Positions 47,206-60,739 of a stretch of DNA of 64,000 nt are shown here, piece by piece. A model generated the notes under the pieces. It saw only the letters and a list, made by a program, of their open reading frames with translations. It was not told where the DNA came from and did not search any database. The first letter of the stretch is position 1. Every line of letters begins with the position of its first letter. A program made the position numbers and the translations under genes. This DNA is from Phylloscopus collybita (taxonomy: Eukaryota > Chordata > Aves > Passeriformes > Phylloscopidae), in assembly GCA_027886175.1 (NCBI GenBank), contig JAJNNQ010000013.1, forward strand, positions 4,793,501 to 4,857,500, in the 5' to 3' direction.

Positions 47206-49575
47206 TGTGTGGGGAGGATGCTCTCCGTACAGGGGAGGGCTCTGTGCTGCACAGTGTGACATAAGGTGCTTCCAACACTACAAGTTAATTCAGTGCAAAG
47301 ATTTTGTGTGGGTTTATTCCCTTTGAGTTAAAGCAAGGGCACTCTAACACTTAATTTTATATTACCAGTGGCTGCTACACTATCAGTTCTGGGAGTGATA
47401 AGGCCAGTTCTCAGTAGCTCTTCCCTTCTGTTCATTCCCTCTCAGGCTGCTGCCTCCTGTGCTACTGCCCCCCTGACAGCAGCTGCTGTTATAGCTAATT
47501 CCTACTGCTCACCTGAGCTATCAGCTCAAAAGAGGCTTTGCCAGCTTTCAGCTTTACTCCTTAGTGAACCCCTAAACCACTGTCAACTGGGTGTCACATT
47601 GAAATAAAAATCAGAAACCTCAGCACTGACTGAATAATATTTACACCTAGAAATGAGACACTGTAAACATTTCATCCCTCAGAAAGCAAATTTTCACAGT
47701 TTTTTCCTACACAGATTTATCAAAACTTACATTTTATAATGAAAAATTGGGAGGAAAATACTGAGTCAACAACAAGGAAAAATACAATGCTTTCTCCATC
47801 AGAAGCAAACCCTACAATCTCATGAATGAATGTGAGTGATGTTCCTTGTGTTCAGTAAACATATACATGCAGTTTCTGTGTTGGTTCAGAAAATAACTGG
47901 CCTCTAAGCTAAATTAAACAGAAATTTCCACATTGAGGCAGGTCATGAAACAGTGAACATCCCAATGAAAGACTTGGAAAGAAGTGTCAAACATAGTTTT
48001 TAAAAATGTATCATAAAATTTCCATAGTTTTTGAATTTGTCATAAAAGTTCTCTTTTCTAGAGAAATGCAGAGACTTTCTGGAGAGAAAAGCCATTATCT
48101 GGTCAAGTCATTAATAAAGAAAAACTAAACTTCCTTTTAAAAATTTAGCATTTTACTGGAACAAACAAGTGACAAAGGATAGTCCTTTTTGTTTTCTGAA
48201 AATGTATTGAAAAAAAATTGCAGTCTGTTTCCCTGTGAGGAGTTTACCACACTTGGATTAAGTCCATATAGCAGATGTAGGATAGAAAATGTTTTTGAAA
48301 GCCTAACACAGACCTCATAGGATAGACATTTTGGGTTGTAAGAAAAATGCCTAGACTTTGTATTGGAAAACAAGATTCAGTATATGTCCATGTCTTTGCC
48401 AGATTTTCTCAGTCTTGCAAGTCAGGGACAACAGCCTTATAAAACCAACTTCAGTTTTGTATAGTATATAAAGATATAAATATGCAACAAAATATATGTT
48501 TGTTAATTTCCTCTCTCACTTCACTTTATCAGTCAGTCAGCTGGATTTCAGTACAAAACTTTATATCTTTTTTCCTTCTTAACCAGAAGGGTTTCATGGA
48601 TCTGTAATTAAAAATGGATTTTCCTGGATATGCTATACAAAATATTTTAAGTATTTGACCAGATGCTGAACACCAGCCATTTTCATAAAAGAGATAAAGA
48701 ATTTTTAGGAACAAAATTGGCAGAATTGGAATCTTTGGGAAGTCACTGTATCCATGTTCTAATCCATATACAAGAGAAAGCTTGTATGCCCAGATCCTTA
48801 ATGTATTTAACAAATTAGCAGACATTTGAGAAGAAAAGAGCTCACTTCCTTTCTTAGGGAGAGTTGTTTTATTCAATATTTATATTGGGTTATTCTGTAT
48901 CATTACTTAAAGAGCCACTGATTTATTGCATTCAGTCTGATCAAGTTCTATATTTCAGGAAAGGATTTCTTGCTTATCTTTTGAAGTTTGATGCCTGGAT
49001 ATATAATCCTGATTCCAATAAAGCAGGATCTCACTGTAAAATTTTACTCCTTATACCAGAAATCCAATAATGTACAGAAGTGAAAAACTCTCAAGAATAC
49101 CTATTAACTGAGATTCACAAAATCTAATTATTCATATTTTGATAATATTACTTAAAATCTACCCCAAAGTCATATACATATTCCCTCTTTTTCCCCCAAA
49201 AAACAGGTTTTACAAAATCCATGATTTTCTAAGGCATATAGCTAAATATTCTTTCTTGAAAAGAGGGATGAATAAGTACAAAAGTTCATGTCTTGATAAA
49301 TAATGCCAGTTTAAGAAAAAGTCATGAATACTGAACACAGTAAAAATTTAGGTTTTGCCTTCCTTATTATTTTGATGATGAAATTAGAAAATTTCATGTG
49401 AACAGTGGTAATTAAAGTCAATACATAAATTTGAAAAAAAACCCACTCAAACCCAACACCATGTTTCAAAATATGTTTCCAAACAATTTGACCATTATGT
49501 GTTTTAAATCCATGTACCTGGTATACATTTGGGCCCAATTAGGGCTACACAACTTAATCTTCCAGAATAGTCATT
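47206..49575. other. Unique non-coding DNA
   Basis: No exon or RNA gene was recognised. A 115-codon minus-strand frame (48529-48876) has no domain. The 46.3-49.5 kb part is notably AT-rich. Confidence 0.55.
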
Positions 49576-49597
49576 AAAAAAAAAAAAAAAAAAAAAA
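49576..49597. repeat. Poly(A) tract, 22 nt
   Basis: A run of 22 A, flanked by TCATT and GCTACATAAG. No retrocopy signal is seen upstream. Confidence 0.93.
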
Positions 49598-50064
49598 GCT
49601 ACATAAGCAAGCTCCAGCTAAATTTTCTGAAATTTGGAATTATTTTTGTCTCTTTGTCCTTTTTATGTACTTCTGCAGCCAGAAACATCAAAATATTTGG
49701 GCTAGTCCTGTGGTAGATCATCAGGCACAAGTCTTGTTGACTTGGGCTTTTGCTGGAGTAAGGAACTCAGGGCCATTGCCATGCTAAAATGTGTGGTGTT
49801 TTTCTCAAGGGTACTGAATATAGCTGTTAAAACTTCTTTGTTTCCCGTAGCTGAAAAATACAGTTTTCTAATATGCTATTAATTGTTTATTAAAATTATT
49901 TCTGAATGAAATGTTGAAGACCAACTTAGTACTGAAGAAGATACAAAGCAGTTCAAGGTAACAGGGAAAAGATTATTGTCATAGCACTGCCTGAAGAAGA
50001 AGTCTGAGGCTGAACAGTGCTTATTTTAGAACAAAGCCCAGAAATTAAATCCTCCAGAGATGAA

Positions 50065-50150
50065 AAGTGGCATTCAGAGTCCTCCACATTGAGGTCACCA
50101 GTTCAAACCCAGTGTAGGTCACTTACCAAGTGGTCATTACCAAGTCATGG
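50065..50150 (+). repeat. Possible MIR/SINE tRNA-like head remnant
   Basis: CACCAGTTCAAACCCAGTGT then GGTCACTTACCAAG and GTCATTACC resemble the MIR head-to-core junction CCTGGGTTCAAATCCCAG, CTCTGCCACTTACTAGCTG, TGTGACC. A box-B-like GTTCAAACCC is clear. The box-A spacing is too short for a functional tRNA gene, so this is at most a decayed SINE. Confidence 0.35.
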
Positions 50151-52000
50151 TTGGTCAATGAGCTGGTGATCTCATGGACAGGAAACCACACCACTAAAAC
50201 CTCTGCCACAAATGGCACCTTTACTGAATATTTCACTAAAGAAACCAAGGGCTGGGACGAGTGCAGAGACAGAACAATATTTTCACCATAGGAGGTGACA
50301 CCTCAAAAAACAGGTCGATAGTATTTATGGTAAGCTTGTCTAAGTTACTGTTCACATTCACAACCAATAATCAAGACAGAAAACATCTGTGTCAGATTCC
50401 TCCTGACCTGTGTTAGTGTTGTGATGCCCAACACACAAATAAATCCCCAAATAAATTCTAGATAAACAAGTTATTTCTGTCTCTTTCATCAGGGTAGTGA
50501 TTTCTGTATTGCTTCAAGAGAAGACCACGTAATTATGCCCATATGGAACCCATTTCTTCCTGTCTCCAAATGATAATTTTAGATGTTGATTTCATTGCTA
50601 GGAAGAATATTGTTTGCAACTAGATGAAGGAAGGTTTTTAATAATACTTGACTTTTTTTTTCATATTTTCATACACAAAGGGATGCTCCAAACACTCCCA
50701 GAACCTTTCAGAATGTGTGCAAAGTAAGTGAAGCATCACAGAGTTATGATTATGAGGCTAAGAAACACACTGCAGAATCCACTCCTTCCCCACAGCTCTC
50801 TATTTTGGAGCACCAGCTTAATTTGGTATTTTACCATAAATTTGTGAAGATACAAACATGAAAATTGGCACTCCTAAATGATTTTTCAGACTCTAGAAAG
50901 CTAGCAATGAGTAGGATGTATAGTTCTGGTCATCTCACACACACTGCAGATTCCATTACTGTATAGGTCAAGAAATAAAACATTTTCCTCAGATTTTATA
51001 GAAAAAAAAATCTTACAGAAGCTATAGCCTCATTATTTGTTGGTCACACAAACAGGGCTCTAGCTAATAAAATATTATGGGGTCATCTCCTACCAGCTTC
51101 ATTTTTTGGCCCCCAGTTTTGACACTGAAGAAAATGGTGATCAGTTTTGATCAAATCTCATGCTGTTAAAGGTTTTGTAGAGCTCTTTTGTTATCACTCT
51201 TGAGGCTGGAGTAGCTCTTGCCTTCTCCATCACTCTTCTTATGCAAGCTTCTCCACACCTCTGGTCATCCTGCATCTCTGTGCCTTCTCAAGTTCCAACA
51301 TAATCATTCCTCAGAGGAAAGCAGGGAGACTACAGCTGCACACACCGTTCAGGTTGTGAATGAACTGTGCATGGTGCCCTTTCCATTTTTACCCCCATCC
51401 TTTAAGAAACATTTTCCTTGCTTGGCAAACTGCTGCTGACTATTGAGCTAATGTTTTGGTGTCAATCACAGCGCCAAGGTCTTGTTCCTGGGCAGTTGAA
51501 TTTAGTTCAGAATCTGCTGTTTCATCTGTTAAAAGATGAGTTTCATTGTAGACCATGCTCCTTCACTGGAACCAGTCAGACAAGAAGCAACAGCTTTAGT
51601 CCAGTTTGAGCCCAGGAAGAAATGAAACATAAAACTGCAGTTTAGAACTGTATTGCTAACAAAAGAAAACCAGCAGCAAGAAAGCTGTTAAGATAAATTT
51701 TTGAGACTGACTGGGATCCTTTATTTGACTGTCAGTATCGATTGTGGAGCAAGGAGAACTCTGAACTTGGCCACAGAGAAGACATCATAACTGCTGCACT
51801 GGGATTTTAATGTCTGTGGAAAAAAATAATACCACAGTTGTACATCCAAGAACATTCTCAGTTATGAATTATCATTGTGTTTGTCTCTTTGCATGACAGA
51901 AAATAGGAAATAAGGGGTTCTCATATCTTACATAGTTGACAATAATGAAGATATTACTGCACTTCACTGTGCAGTACAAACAGTCACTGGTAATGAGAAG
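50151..52000. other. Unique non-coding DNA
   Basis: No feature was recognised beyond short T and A runs near 50654 and 51001. Frames are under 75 codons. Confidence 0.55.
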
Positions 52001-52004
52001 TATC

Positions 52005-52080
52005 AAGGCTGAAAGATGAGACACTTGTCTAAAGTTCCCAAGAAATTCAGTCTGAGTCTGGGACTTAGGAAAACCACGTT
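52005..52080 (-). repeat. Ancient SINE/MIR-like remnant
   Basis: AGATGAGACACTTGTCTAAA, GTTCCCAAGAAATTCAGTCT and GAGTCTGGGACTTAGGAAAA match the order GATGGGGAAACTGAGG, ACTTGCCCAAGGTCACACAGC, AGTCAGTGGCAGAGCTGGGA. This is a partial copy of the same class as at 47075-47205. Confidence 0.45.
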
Positions 52081-55000
52081 GACATTTTGGTGAAGGAAGC
52101 TTTCCCAGCAGCTGGGGCTTTTTGGCACATTAGTTGCAAATATTAAAGATCGGTTGAGATTTTATTGAAACTTGAAATAGTATATATGTCCTTTAAGAGT
52201 TGGCAATTTTGGCTATTATGACATTTCTATTAAATTCTATTTGAGTGAAAAGACAGTCTTGTTGTTTCTAAGGGCCTTGATTGGCTTTTAGAGAAAAAGT
52301 TAACACTCAAGCCCATTTGGTGTGATCTGGGGCCAGTAATTCAAATTCATTACTCCTCAGCTTTCCATGTGATTTAGGAGCAGTAAAAAGACTCTTGTTC
52401 ACATGTGGGTTTTTCTCACAATATATGACTGATTGCATCAGAGCTATTCCAGCAAAAGCTTTCTCATTAAGCTTCCATTTCATAACTATGTTCCTAGTTG
52501 TCATCTTTTCAGCTCATTTTCTCTTTCTACTAATTTCTACACTGCCAAGTACACAGAGTCTTGTGTTCTGTGCAAAAAGTACCATATGTGGCTAGTTTTA
52601 AGTGTTTTCTTCCTTGTAATGTTGAAATGACTACAAAAACTGCTTTTTCCTTTCTTCTCTCTGCCATCAGTAGACTACTATGGATGCCTCCTCAAAGCCA
52701 AAATGGATGCCAGATTGAGACTCAGAGCTAATCCACAAAATAAACAAAATAAAGCTGCTTATAGACATTCATATGAAGTAAGCCATTCACAGAATGATGA
52801 AAATCTCTTTCAGTGTTTAAGGCATCTATTATTTTTCACATGTATTTGAACCAGAAGTAACAGGTCATGTCCAAGAGTGGGTCTCTGCCACATGGCAGTG
52901 TAAAGGCAGTTTCACAACCGGGCTTTCAAATGTTATCTCCTCTCACTGGCAGTGACTATCATAGCAAGAGACTTCCTTGACTCTATCTTGATACACAGCA
53001 GCTATTTTCATATTAGAAATATACACAACACTGTTAAAAATGATAAAATCAAGTAAGGCATTTGAAAGCCCCTTATAGAAGACCCTCAGTAAGACAGGAA
53101 ACTTTAATCAACTGATCTTAAAACATGTCATGTACCCAACTTCCCTTTCCAAAGGAAAGAAAACCTGTGAGTTACCCAGCTGTACTACAGGCTCTCATCA
53201 CCAGAAGTACCACAGTTCATGATTTGTCCTAAAAGATATCCTGTGAGTCCAGCTAGAGATGAATTCTCTGCTTACACACAAGTTTCACTTCTTCCCTCTC
53301 CTTTCCCAGTCATTTGCCAGGTGTTCAGCAGAGAACACGTTTCTATTTGCTAGTGGAACTCTCTGGGACTGAAGGATGGTACAGGCTGCAAACCTGGCAC
53401 ACTGCCCATCCTGCACTCCTTGCTGTGTAGCCCTGTAAAGGATCCAAGCAAAGAAAAGCCAAACTAAACCAAGAAAAAAAAAAAAAATCTTTCTAATGTC
53501 TCATCAAGCAGTGGGCTTAACAAAACTTCAGACAGCACTTACTCCAGAATTCTTATTTAGAGCCCCTAATTTTTTTTCTAAGGATAAAAATTTAGTTTCT
53601 GAGCCTGGTCAGGCTAATCCTAATTTGCAGGAGAGATAAAATCAATGCATCTTGAATGATTACTAACAATTCCTTTCTTCCTGATCTGAAGAGTTCATCT
53701 CTAGGCTGAGACAGGGCTCTCTGCCAACGTGACACAGGCTAAGGACCAACTTGCAAGTGTCCTGTTCACGTTCGCTCACCAGCTTGTTTACTCAACATTT
53801 TCACATATCAGTTACCTAAAGAAATGAAATGTGCTCTAGTGCTCTTTTCTAGGAAAGCATTCTGAAACCAGGACACATTCCTAGATGCCTCCAAGTCTGG
53901 GTATCAAGTGCTAGGAAAGGCACGCAAAACTGACACTGCATGAAGATATTACAGATGATAATGATCCTAAACAAATGCAGTTTACTGGGCAGGCAGGCAG
54001 GACCTAAATGCCCCCAGCACACAGTAAATGGCAAGTTATTATTTCTGTAATACAAATTCTGGCATGAAGTACAGTCAGCTCACATGACTGTTGCTATTTA
54101 TTAATAAAATCCAGATGTGTTCCTCTGGATCTGAGTTTTGCACAGAACCAGACTGTGTTGGAAATAGGTCATCTCCATCAGTCCTTCCATAGCGCTATGA
54201 CTTACTTCTTTTTGTTTGGGATACATATTTCTTGAGGCTTCAAAAATATTTCTGACTTTAGCAAAAACAGCATACTAAATAGTCACATTTATTTATGTGA
54301 ATATTACATGTGTATTTGTATCACATTGGCAGGCAATCGTTCATCATCAGCCTTTGGCTCCCACAAACCGACAGCCCCGTATGGTGTGGAGACTTTTTGG
54401 AAGTTTCTTACTTTGTTCAGGCTGTTATCAAGACAGAATCTTGATCTGAGATATTTGGAGTCTCCAAGGGTCTGTTAGGTAAGGCTCAGTTGGGCGTCAG
54501 CAGTGTTAGCTGTCTCCCATCACTGTTTTTGGCAGGGCCACATAATCATAGGACTGAGCTTTCCCATTGTAAATCCTCTGGCTGTGAGATAGCCAGCAGA
54601 CGTTTTCACAGCTCCCACACCAGCCATAAGCAGCAGATGAATACTTTGACACAGTGAGGAAGATGCACTGAAGCTACACAGAGTTGTGACACTGACTAAC
54701 GCTCCAGTGGTGTTTTTGTTCAGACATACACTGAACAGATGGTCCATCCTGTTCAGGAATGGATAAGAAACTTTTAACTAGCTTCTAATGACCATCAATA
54801 TTTGCAAAACATATCCATGCAGCTCCATGCAGCGTCATATACAAATCACTCCCCAGAACGCCACAGACCATCCAGCCCATCCAGCTTCACCTCTGAAATG
54901 AGTATTCCCCAGCTGGTTTTTGTAGTGACTCACTCAAAAAGGGTTAGTATTACAGCTCATCATGGATAAAGGGAGGCTTGGGCAAATCCCAATGGCTTGT

Positions 55001-56990
55001 TCTCCCCCTCTCAGAATAATTAGGACTCAGGCCAGTCCTTCCCATGCACACCAGCTGTGCACTCCTTAGCCATTGCTAAGCAGACAGATGCATAGTCTGG
55101 AATTGCTAGTTGCTAGTCAGTCAGCTGGCTGTGATTTCATCAGGCACAGGATAATCTCCAGGACATTTTATGAGGCAAGGAGCTCCCAAGAAAACCTCTT
55201 GACTGTGCCACATGCGAATAAGTCAAGCAGAGAGAAGTCAAAATAACATAAAAAACAAGTTCAGTTTTTCTCTGAATAGCAAGGCACTGAGGCATGCATA
55301 ATAAAGGTTAGTAAGACTTTTACATCTGAGCTCTTGTACAGAGTTCCCATCAGGAATGATGTCCCTGAGCCTACCCAAGGGGTTCCTTTTCCTCCAGCCT
55401 GGAAGTCACCGCTTGTGGGAACCAGTGTCACTGCAGTGACCATGCTCCTTTTGCTGAGGTTCATCTCCTTATCTAATTAATTGGTCCATATCTGAAGCAG
55501 ATTCAGGCTCTCCAGGATTATGCCAGACAATTCGTGCTGCTGCACCTGCAAAGACAGGACTCTCGCAAAGAACACCTTTGAAAGACTGCCCAAGAAAAGG
55601 GTCTGACAGCATGAACAGAGGGGGAGTAGCTGAAGCCACAGGTGCTAACACAGGCCCTGCTCTCTGTGCAGAACCACACACTGCCTGTAGACCATGCCCT
55701 CCATGGGGATCCCTCACCTGGACACAGCTGTAATGCAAGAGCCAAGAGAATAAATACATAAAGAAATACAGATCAACTCCTCTCTAGGAAATATAGTCAC
55801 GTGAATCAAGTCAAGTCAGTCAGTTTCTGGTTTGGATCTTGTCATCATCCTGTCAGTGTTACAGTGGGCAAACTTCTCACAACCCTGCATTTACCATCGT
55901 GTATCTAATGATGGTGATTTACAAACTGTCCAGCACCCACCAGTCTTGTCAAATGCAGGCAGATTTTCTACAGAACTCAGCATGCACTTTAAAAAATTTA
56001 TCTCTGTATTTTGGGGCTTTCCTTTGATATCCCAGTCCAAAGGAAGTGGCTGTGTGCAGAGATCTAAGCACTGCTGGTTCTACAGCATCTTTCATATTCC
56101 CAAGATGAAGATCTCTATATTTCAGAAATGACATAACATACTACTAAATATCAGCAAAATAAATTACTCCTTTCAATTCACTTTGAGAGCTAACAGGCAG
56201 ACTTTAAAATTCACTGCATAGGCATAACCCCTCACAGCTAAAATAATCTGTCAAAATGTCATTTATAAGGCAGTTAATCTTCCAGGGAATAGTAAGTTTA
56301 TGAAATATTTAATAGTAATTTTTTTAGACAGGCTGAACAGTACAATTTGCATGACTTTTTAAAAACTCTTCATCAGGAAACAATATCTCTTAGAAAAAAA
56401 AATCTGTGTAGAGAGAAATACTTCTTTCACTAAAAAAAATACCTTCATCAGAAAAAAATCATGAGGTGATAGAACTATAAACAGGCCATAGACATTGCTT
56501 TTTTTTTCCTTTTCCCCCCCACCCCCAGCTGGAAAGAGTGACTTCCTGGATTCAAGAATACGTTGTGGACCTGCATACATATCCACATATCATTTCAAAC
56601 TGGAACACTGGACACAACTGCAGTTCAGAACCTAAACAAGCACAATGGTGGCTGTGGTGATTCAGTTTCCTTTTAATTAGAGCAGGTTGGAAAAATTCTT
56701 ACTAAATCGTGGTGCACTGGAATTCAATGATTTGGCCACTTTAGAATTTTTCACAGACATGGTTTAATTTCAAAGGCAGTGTGAGAGACCCTAAGCACCT
56801 CCAGAATAAGCCTCCCTGCCAAGCAGGTATTAAAACTTGGGTTCTTGCTGGCTGCTACCTTGTCCAGGTTGTTGACAGCCCATTTAGCAAACTGCTGGGA
56901 ACCTGGACTTGCAGGGATAGGAGATCCCCAGCTGTCCTTCCCCAAACCAGGGCAAGAGCTCTGTCCCCATTAATAGAATATTCCAAGTGT
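52081..56990. other. Unique non-coding DNA
   Basis: No exon or RNA gene was recognised. An 11-bp tandem duplication (CCATGCAGCTC) lies at about 54815-54832. A C-rich patch, CCCCCCACCCCCA, lies near 56515-56527. Frames at 55469-55759 and 55832-56131 (96-99 codons) lack domains. Confidence 0.55.
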
Positions 56991-56996
56991 TTTTCC

Positions 56997-57014
56997 TTTT
57001 TTTTTTTTTTTTTT
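56997..57014. repeat. Poly(T) tract, 18 nt
   Basis: A run of 18 T after TTTTCC. A simple homopolymer. Confidence 0.92.
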
Positions 57015-57900
57015 CAATTGGAACAAACACAAATGTCAAATCAAGAAAAAACTCTGAGAAAAAGAATTGCTACTTTTATCTTAGAGTGATTCCGATATTA
57101 AGTAACGTAATTAAAATATCAAAATTCCACTTGGTAGGAACTACAAATGGGGACTACTGTCATTAATAAATATAAACCAGATAATGTCTAAAACAATTAT
57201 GTCTTCAGAAGAGGCTACTTTTTGTTGATGTATTTTTACTTCATTCATTTGTAAAGTATGATAACAGGATTCCAATTCCTTTGTCAAAATACAAAATGAA
57301 ATCAGTAATACTACACTCCAGGGTGAAGGGAAATCATTGCCATACCATCCTTTATGGATATTAAAGGCAAACCCAAAGTCCTGTTAATGATCATTAATAT
57401 TTATGCAGCACCCACAGGTTCAAACGGACATGAGAGTCTCATTCTCTTATGCCTCATAATTTTCTATTCCAGAGAGCACTAAATTGGCTTAGATACAGCC
57501 AAAGAATGGAAAAAGAAACAGAACTACAGGCTGAGATCATAGAAATACTGGAGTGAATGGTTGCCCAGTTTTCAATTTGAATTTATGAATATGAAAAAAA
57601 AAATCACTGACGGCAGAAGTTCTTCCTTTGTTTGTAACTCTTTTGGAACACTCCAGACACAGGTATTTTTCCCTGTATTTCTATTCGCACTGAGCTCTTG
57701 CATTTTTTAAATTTTGAAAAGGGATAGCAAAGAATTTGCACCTGTGCAAATAATCTGAGTTAATTCTTTTAAATCCTGTTTGCCATTTGGCACTGATGAA
57801 AAGTTACAAAGAAGAAAATAAAAAAATCATGACCTTTTAGAGTTTTGTTTTTGAGGAATGATAAATACCTTTTGCAGACTGATTTAGCATTTTGTGCCCT
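57015..57900. other. AT-rich unique non-coding DNA
   Basis: Low-GC sequence without open frames or recognised repeats. Confidence 0.55.
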
Positions 57901-57904
57901 CTGT

Positions 57905-58010
57905 CCACCTTCCATGCCTGTAAAATGGTACATTACCAACTTGTTAGCATGGTCCTTCTTATAAGAGTTAAAGATATAAAGAGAATTGAGGTACTACCAT
58001 CATCTTTAAA
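57905..58010 (+). repeat. Possible MIR/L2-like core remnant
   Basis: CCATGCCTGTAAAATGGTAC followed by ACCAACTTGTTAGCATGG and TAAGAGTTAAAGATATAAAG resembles the core CCCATCTGTAAAATGGGGAT, TACCTCATAGGGTTGTTGTGAGG, ATTAAATGAGATAATG. Decayed but in order. Confidence 0.4.
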
Positions 58011-58204
58011 GTGTTGCCCATCAAACACATCCAGTGGAACAGGACCTTAGATATTCCTTGTGCTTTGCCTATTTACCATTCTCATCTTTTTTTTTTCTCC
58101 CACTGAAACTGCTCCCAGTGAGAATAAAAATAGTTCCCAGCCAGAAAACAGAGCTGGTGTTGAAAGTTCATCCTCACTTTCAGTTCTAGCCACCAACAGC
58201 AATG

Positions 58205-58206
<2 letters not shown>

Positions 58207-58243
<37 letters not shown>
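58207..58243. repeat. Poly(T) tract, 37 nt
   Basis: An unbroken run of 37 T after AATGAA and before AAACAAGCAG. No retrocopy or target duplication was recognised around it. Confidence 0.95.
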
Positions 58244-58247
<4 letters not shown>

Positions 58248-60170
58248 AAGCAGAACAATTTCAATGCTTACAGAAGCGACAGTGGCAGTGTTGGAAGTTG
58301 TTCAGATGTTGGAGCCACTGGGAAAGCTTTGAAAATAAATCCTGCAAAGCACACAGATCCTACCCCAACAGTGGCAGCCCCAGTCAGCTGAGCTTGGAGC
58401 ACAACATCTGGGCTTTGACTACACCTCTTCCATCCTGGGCAGCCTTCTGCAGTGCTTGCCAACAGGAATGTAGCATTGGATGCTGACTGGTCTCAGTTCA
58501 TACAAGACCTCAAACAACGTTTCAGTCATGATCCTGGAAGGGCATTTAGCCATAGTGGCTCTGGATTCAGTCAGATCCTAAATAGGCACTACAGGTCTCT
58601 GGGTAACATTGCTCAAAATGGTTTATGCAGCAGCTTTAATGGAAATTACATGAGTTAATCCATCAGATCACTGTATGTTCCCCTGGTGGAGTCCTCCTGG
58701 AAATATCTGAGTGCAAAATACTGGACATTTCATCCTGTCTATGTCCTATCCCATCCTACAAATATTGTGTGACTTCACCTGTACCTCAGTGAGAAACCTT
58801 GATTTCTAAATTTAAAGCAGCATTTCAGGAACTGATTAATGCTCACACTGTCATAGCTAAGCTTTATCCCCAGAACTACTTGTCTGTAAATGTGTCAGTA
58901 ACTTCTATTTATAACTCATAGCTAATCATAATGGATGTAGATTCAAGAACTCCAGGTTTAGTCACATGCCTGTCTCAGATACCATAAAGTTTCATTATTT
59001 CTGTATGCTCTAAGAAATATATTTCCCTTGTCACAGAATCTGACAAGAAAATTAAAAAGGCTATAAATTAAATTCTTAAAGGAAGGAAATTAATTAGTCA
59101 AGATAGAATTTTGAATCAAACATGATTTTTTTTTCTTCAATGTCCCTGTGTTTTTCAATGTGAGATTTTTTTATCTCTTGCAAGTTAGTACAAATAATTA
59201 AAATACTGCAGTTCCCAGGAAGGAATATCATTCAGTATACTCTTCTCTAATTCCAGTATTCCTAATTTCTATGAGTGGGAAGAAGAAACTGAATTTGCTG
59301 AAACTGCTGGTTTTGCTCATCTGAATCATCATCCACACATACGGGCTATATTCTTGCCTCTGTCTCAAATGGATGCAGGTCTTTTTGATGAGTCACAATA
59401 AAGAAAGGGAATTATGTAAAAAGTGTTCCTCCTTCAGCATATCAGGGTGAATCCAAAATAACAAGAAATGCTGTTTTTATGACAACGTGGAATAGTGTTT
59501 TGGGGTGTGGGAAGGAAACCTGGCTATTCAAAAGCAGCACACTCATGCTACAGGCAACAACATCATGTATTTCCTTTCACCCTATTTCAGTATCATATCC
59601 AAAAATAAATGAGATTTTGTGGCAAACATGCTGAACTGGAAGCAGCCCTAGTGCTCTGAGGATGAGTAGAGGAGCTCCCTGAAATGATCCACTACAAAGC
59701 TGTCATGTATGCAGGGTTGTGCTCATTGCAAGCCTGGCAGATTTTCCTTTACAGAGACAAAAAAAAAAAAAAGTAAGGGAGAAAGATATGTGGTTTGTAA
59801 GTGGGGAATTGCACATAGCAGAATTGACAACTCCTGGTGTAAGGATTCACTTATATTTAGTGGGTCTGGTTTTGCCACCAGCATTCCCACGTGTCTTTAT
59901 AATGCACATAAATGGCCCAAATAAGTCCATTGCAATTACTCAGGCGTGTATGGTTGACCAAACTGCACTCTGTACAGGAAATAATGGTAATTTATAGGTT
60001 TAATTTAAATTCTATTTAGTGGCCAAGATACAATATTTCAGTATGGTAGGATTGTTCTACATCACTCTGGTTCTTTTCCATTTCTAAACTTTCCCAGGTT
60101 TGGTGGTCTTGGTTCTGCCCTGAGCTTTCCCTTTCTACTGCAGAAAAAAAATGGTCCTGTAATTGTGCTG
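58244..60170. other. Unique non-coding DNA
   Basis: No exon or RNA gene was recognised. A 14-base A run lies at about 59759-59772. Frames are under 95 codons. Confidence 0.55.
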
Positions 60171-60176
60171 CTTTTA

Positions 60177-60230
60177 AGGGTTTTGGTTGGGTTCTTGTCA
60201 TTATTGGTGGGTTGGTTGGGGTTTTTATGT
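60177..60230. repeat. Short G/T-rich tract
   Basis: AGGGTTTTGGTTGGGTTC and GGTGGGTTGGTTGGGGTTTT make a T/G-biased stretch with repeated GG/GGG runs. It is the opposite-strand counterpart of the A/C tracts elsewhere, and plausibly quadruplex-prone on the plus strand. Confidence 0.65.
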
Positions 60231-60269
60231 AGGAGAGGAAGGCATATGCAAACCAAAGTGTTTCAAGTC

Positions 60270-60400
60270 TTATAACAATCTATTTAAGAATGAGGGTCAT
60301 GCTGATATTAATCATGTATTCATCAGAACTGGCAGGGACAATGATGAAATTGTCATTAGCTCTTCAGATCCCTGCCTTTTCTTTCCACCATGGCACTTCT
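60270..60400. promoter_or_regulatory. Candidate regulatory block with inverted SOX-like pair
   Basis: ACAAT (60338-60342) and its inverted partner ATTGT (60349-60353) are separated by six bases. They lie within a slightly longer perfect inverted repeat, GACAAT-GATGAA-ATTGTC (60337-60354). The spaced inverted ACAAT pair is the known layout of SoxE dimer sites. A homeodomain-like ATTAATCATG (60308-60317) is nearby. Function is inferred from motif layout only. Confidence 0.25.
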
Positions 60401-60723
60401 TTGATAGATACACTCTTATGAGGGGCTAGACAACTATTTACATTTTATTTCTCTCTATTCACATGAAAGGGGGATCATATTTTTAGTAAAAGAGGCAAAA
60501 TTTATATGTATTTCTTTCTATACCTGCTTGTACCAGATTTTTAATCTGATGGGTTGCACTTTAACCTGACCATATTTAAGTTCCCAACTTCTTTTCCTGT
60601 ATTCAAGGCTTAATTAAGAAACAACTGCATGAAGGAAGGGCTCTATCAAGCTTTAGAGCTCATTAATATACCTTATTTTTATTTTTTATTAAAATAATTC
60701 AAGTACCTAGGGTTGGCCCTTCA

Positions 60724-60739
60724 TTTTTTTTTTTTTTTT
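60724..60739. repeat. Poly(T) tract, 16 nt
   Basis: A run of 16 T. A simple homopolymer. Confidence 0.9.

Noticed and set aside
50065..50150. tRNA gene (box B-like GTTCAAACCC)
   Set aside because: Distance to any box A is too short and no cloverleaf stem set is visible. At most a SINE remnant.
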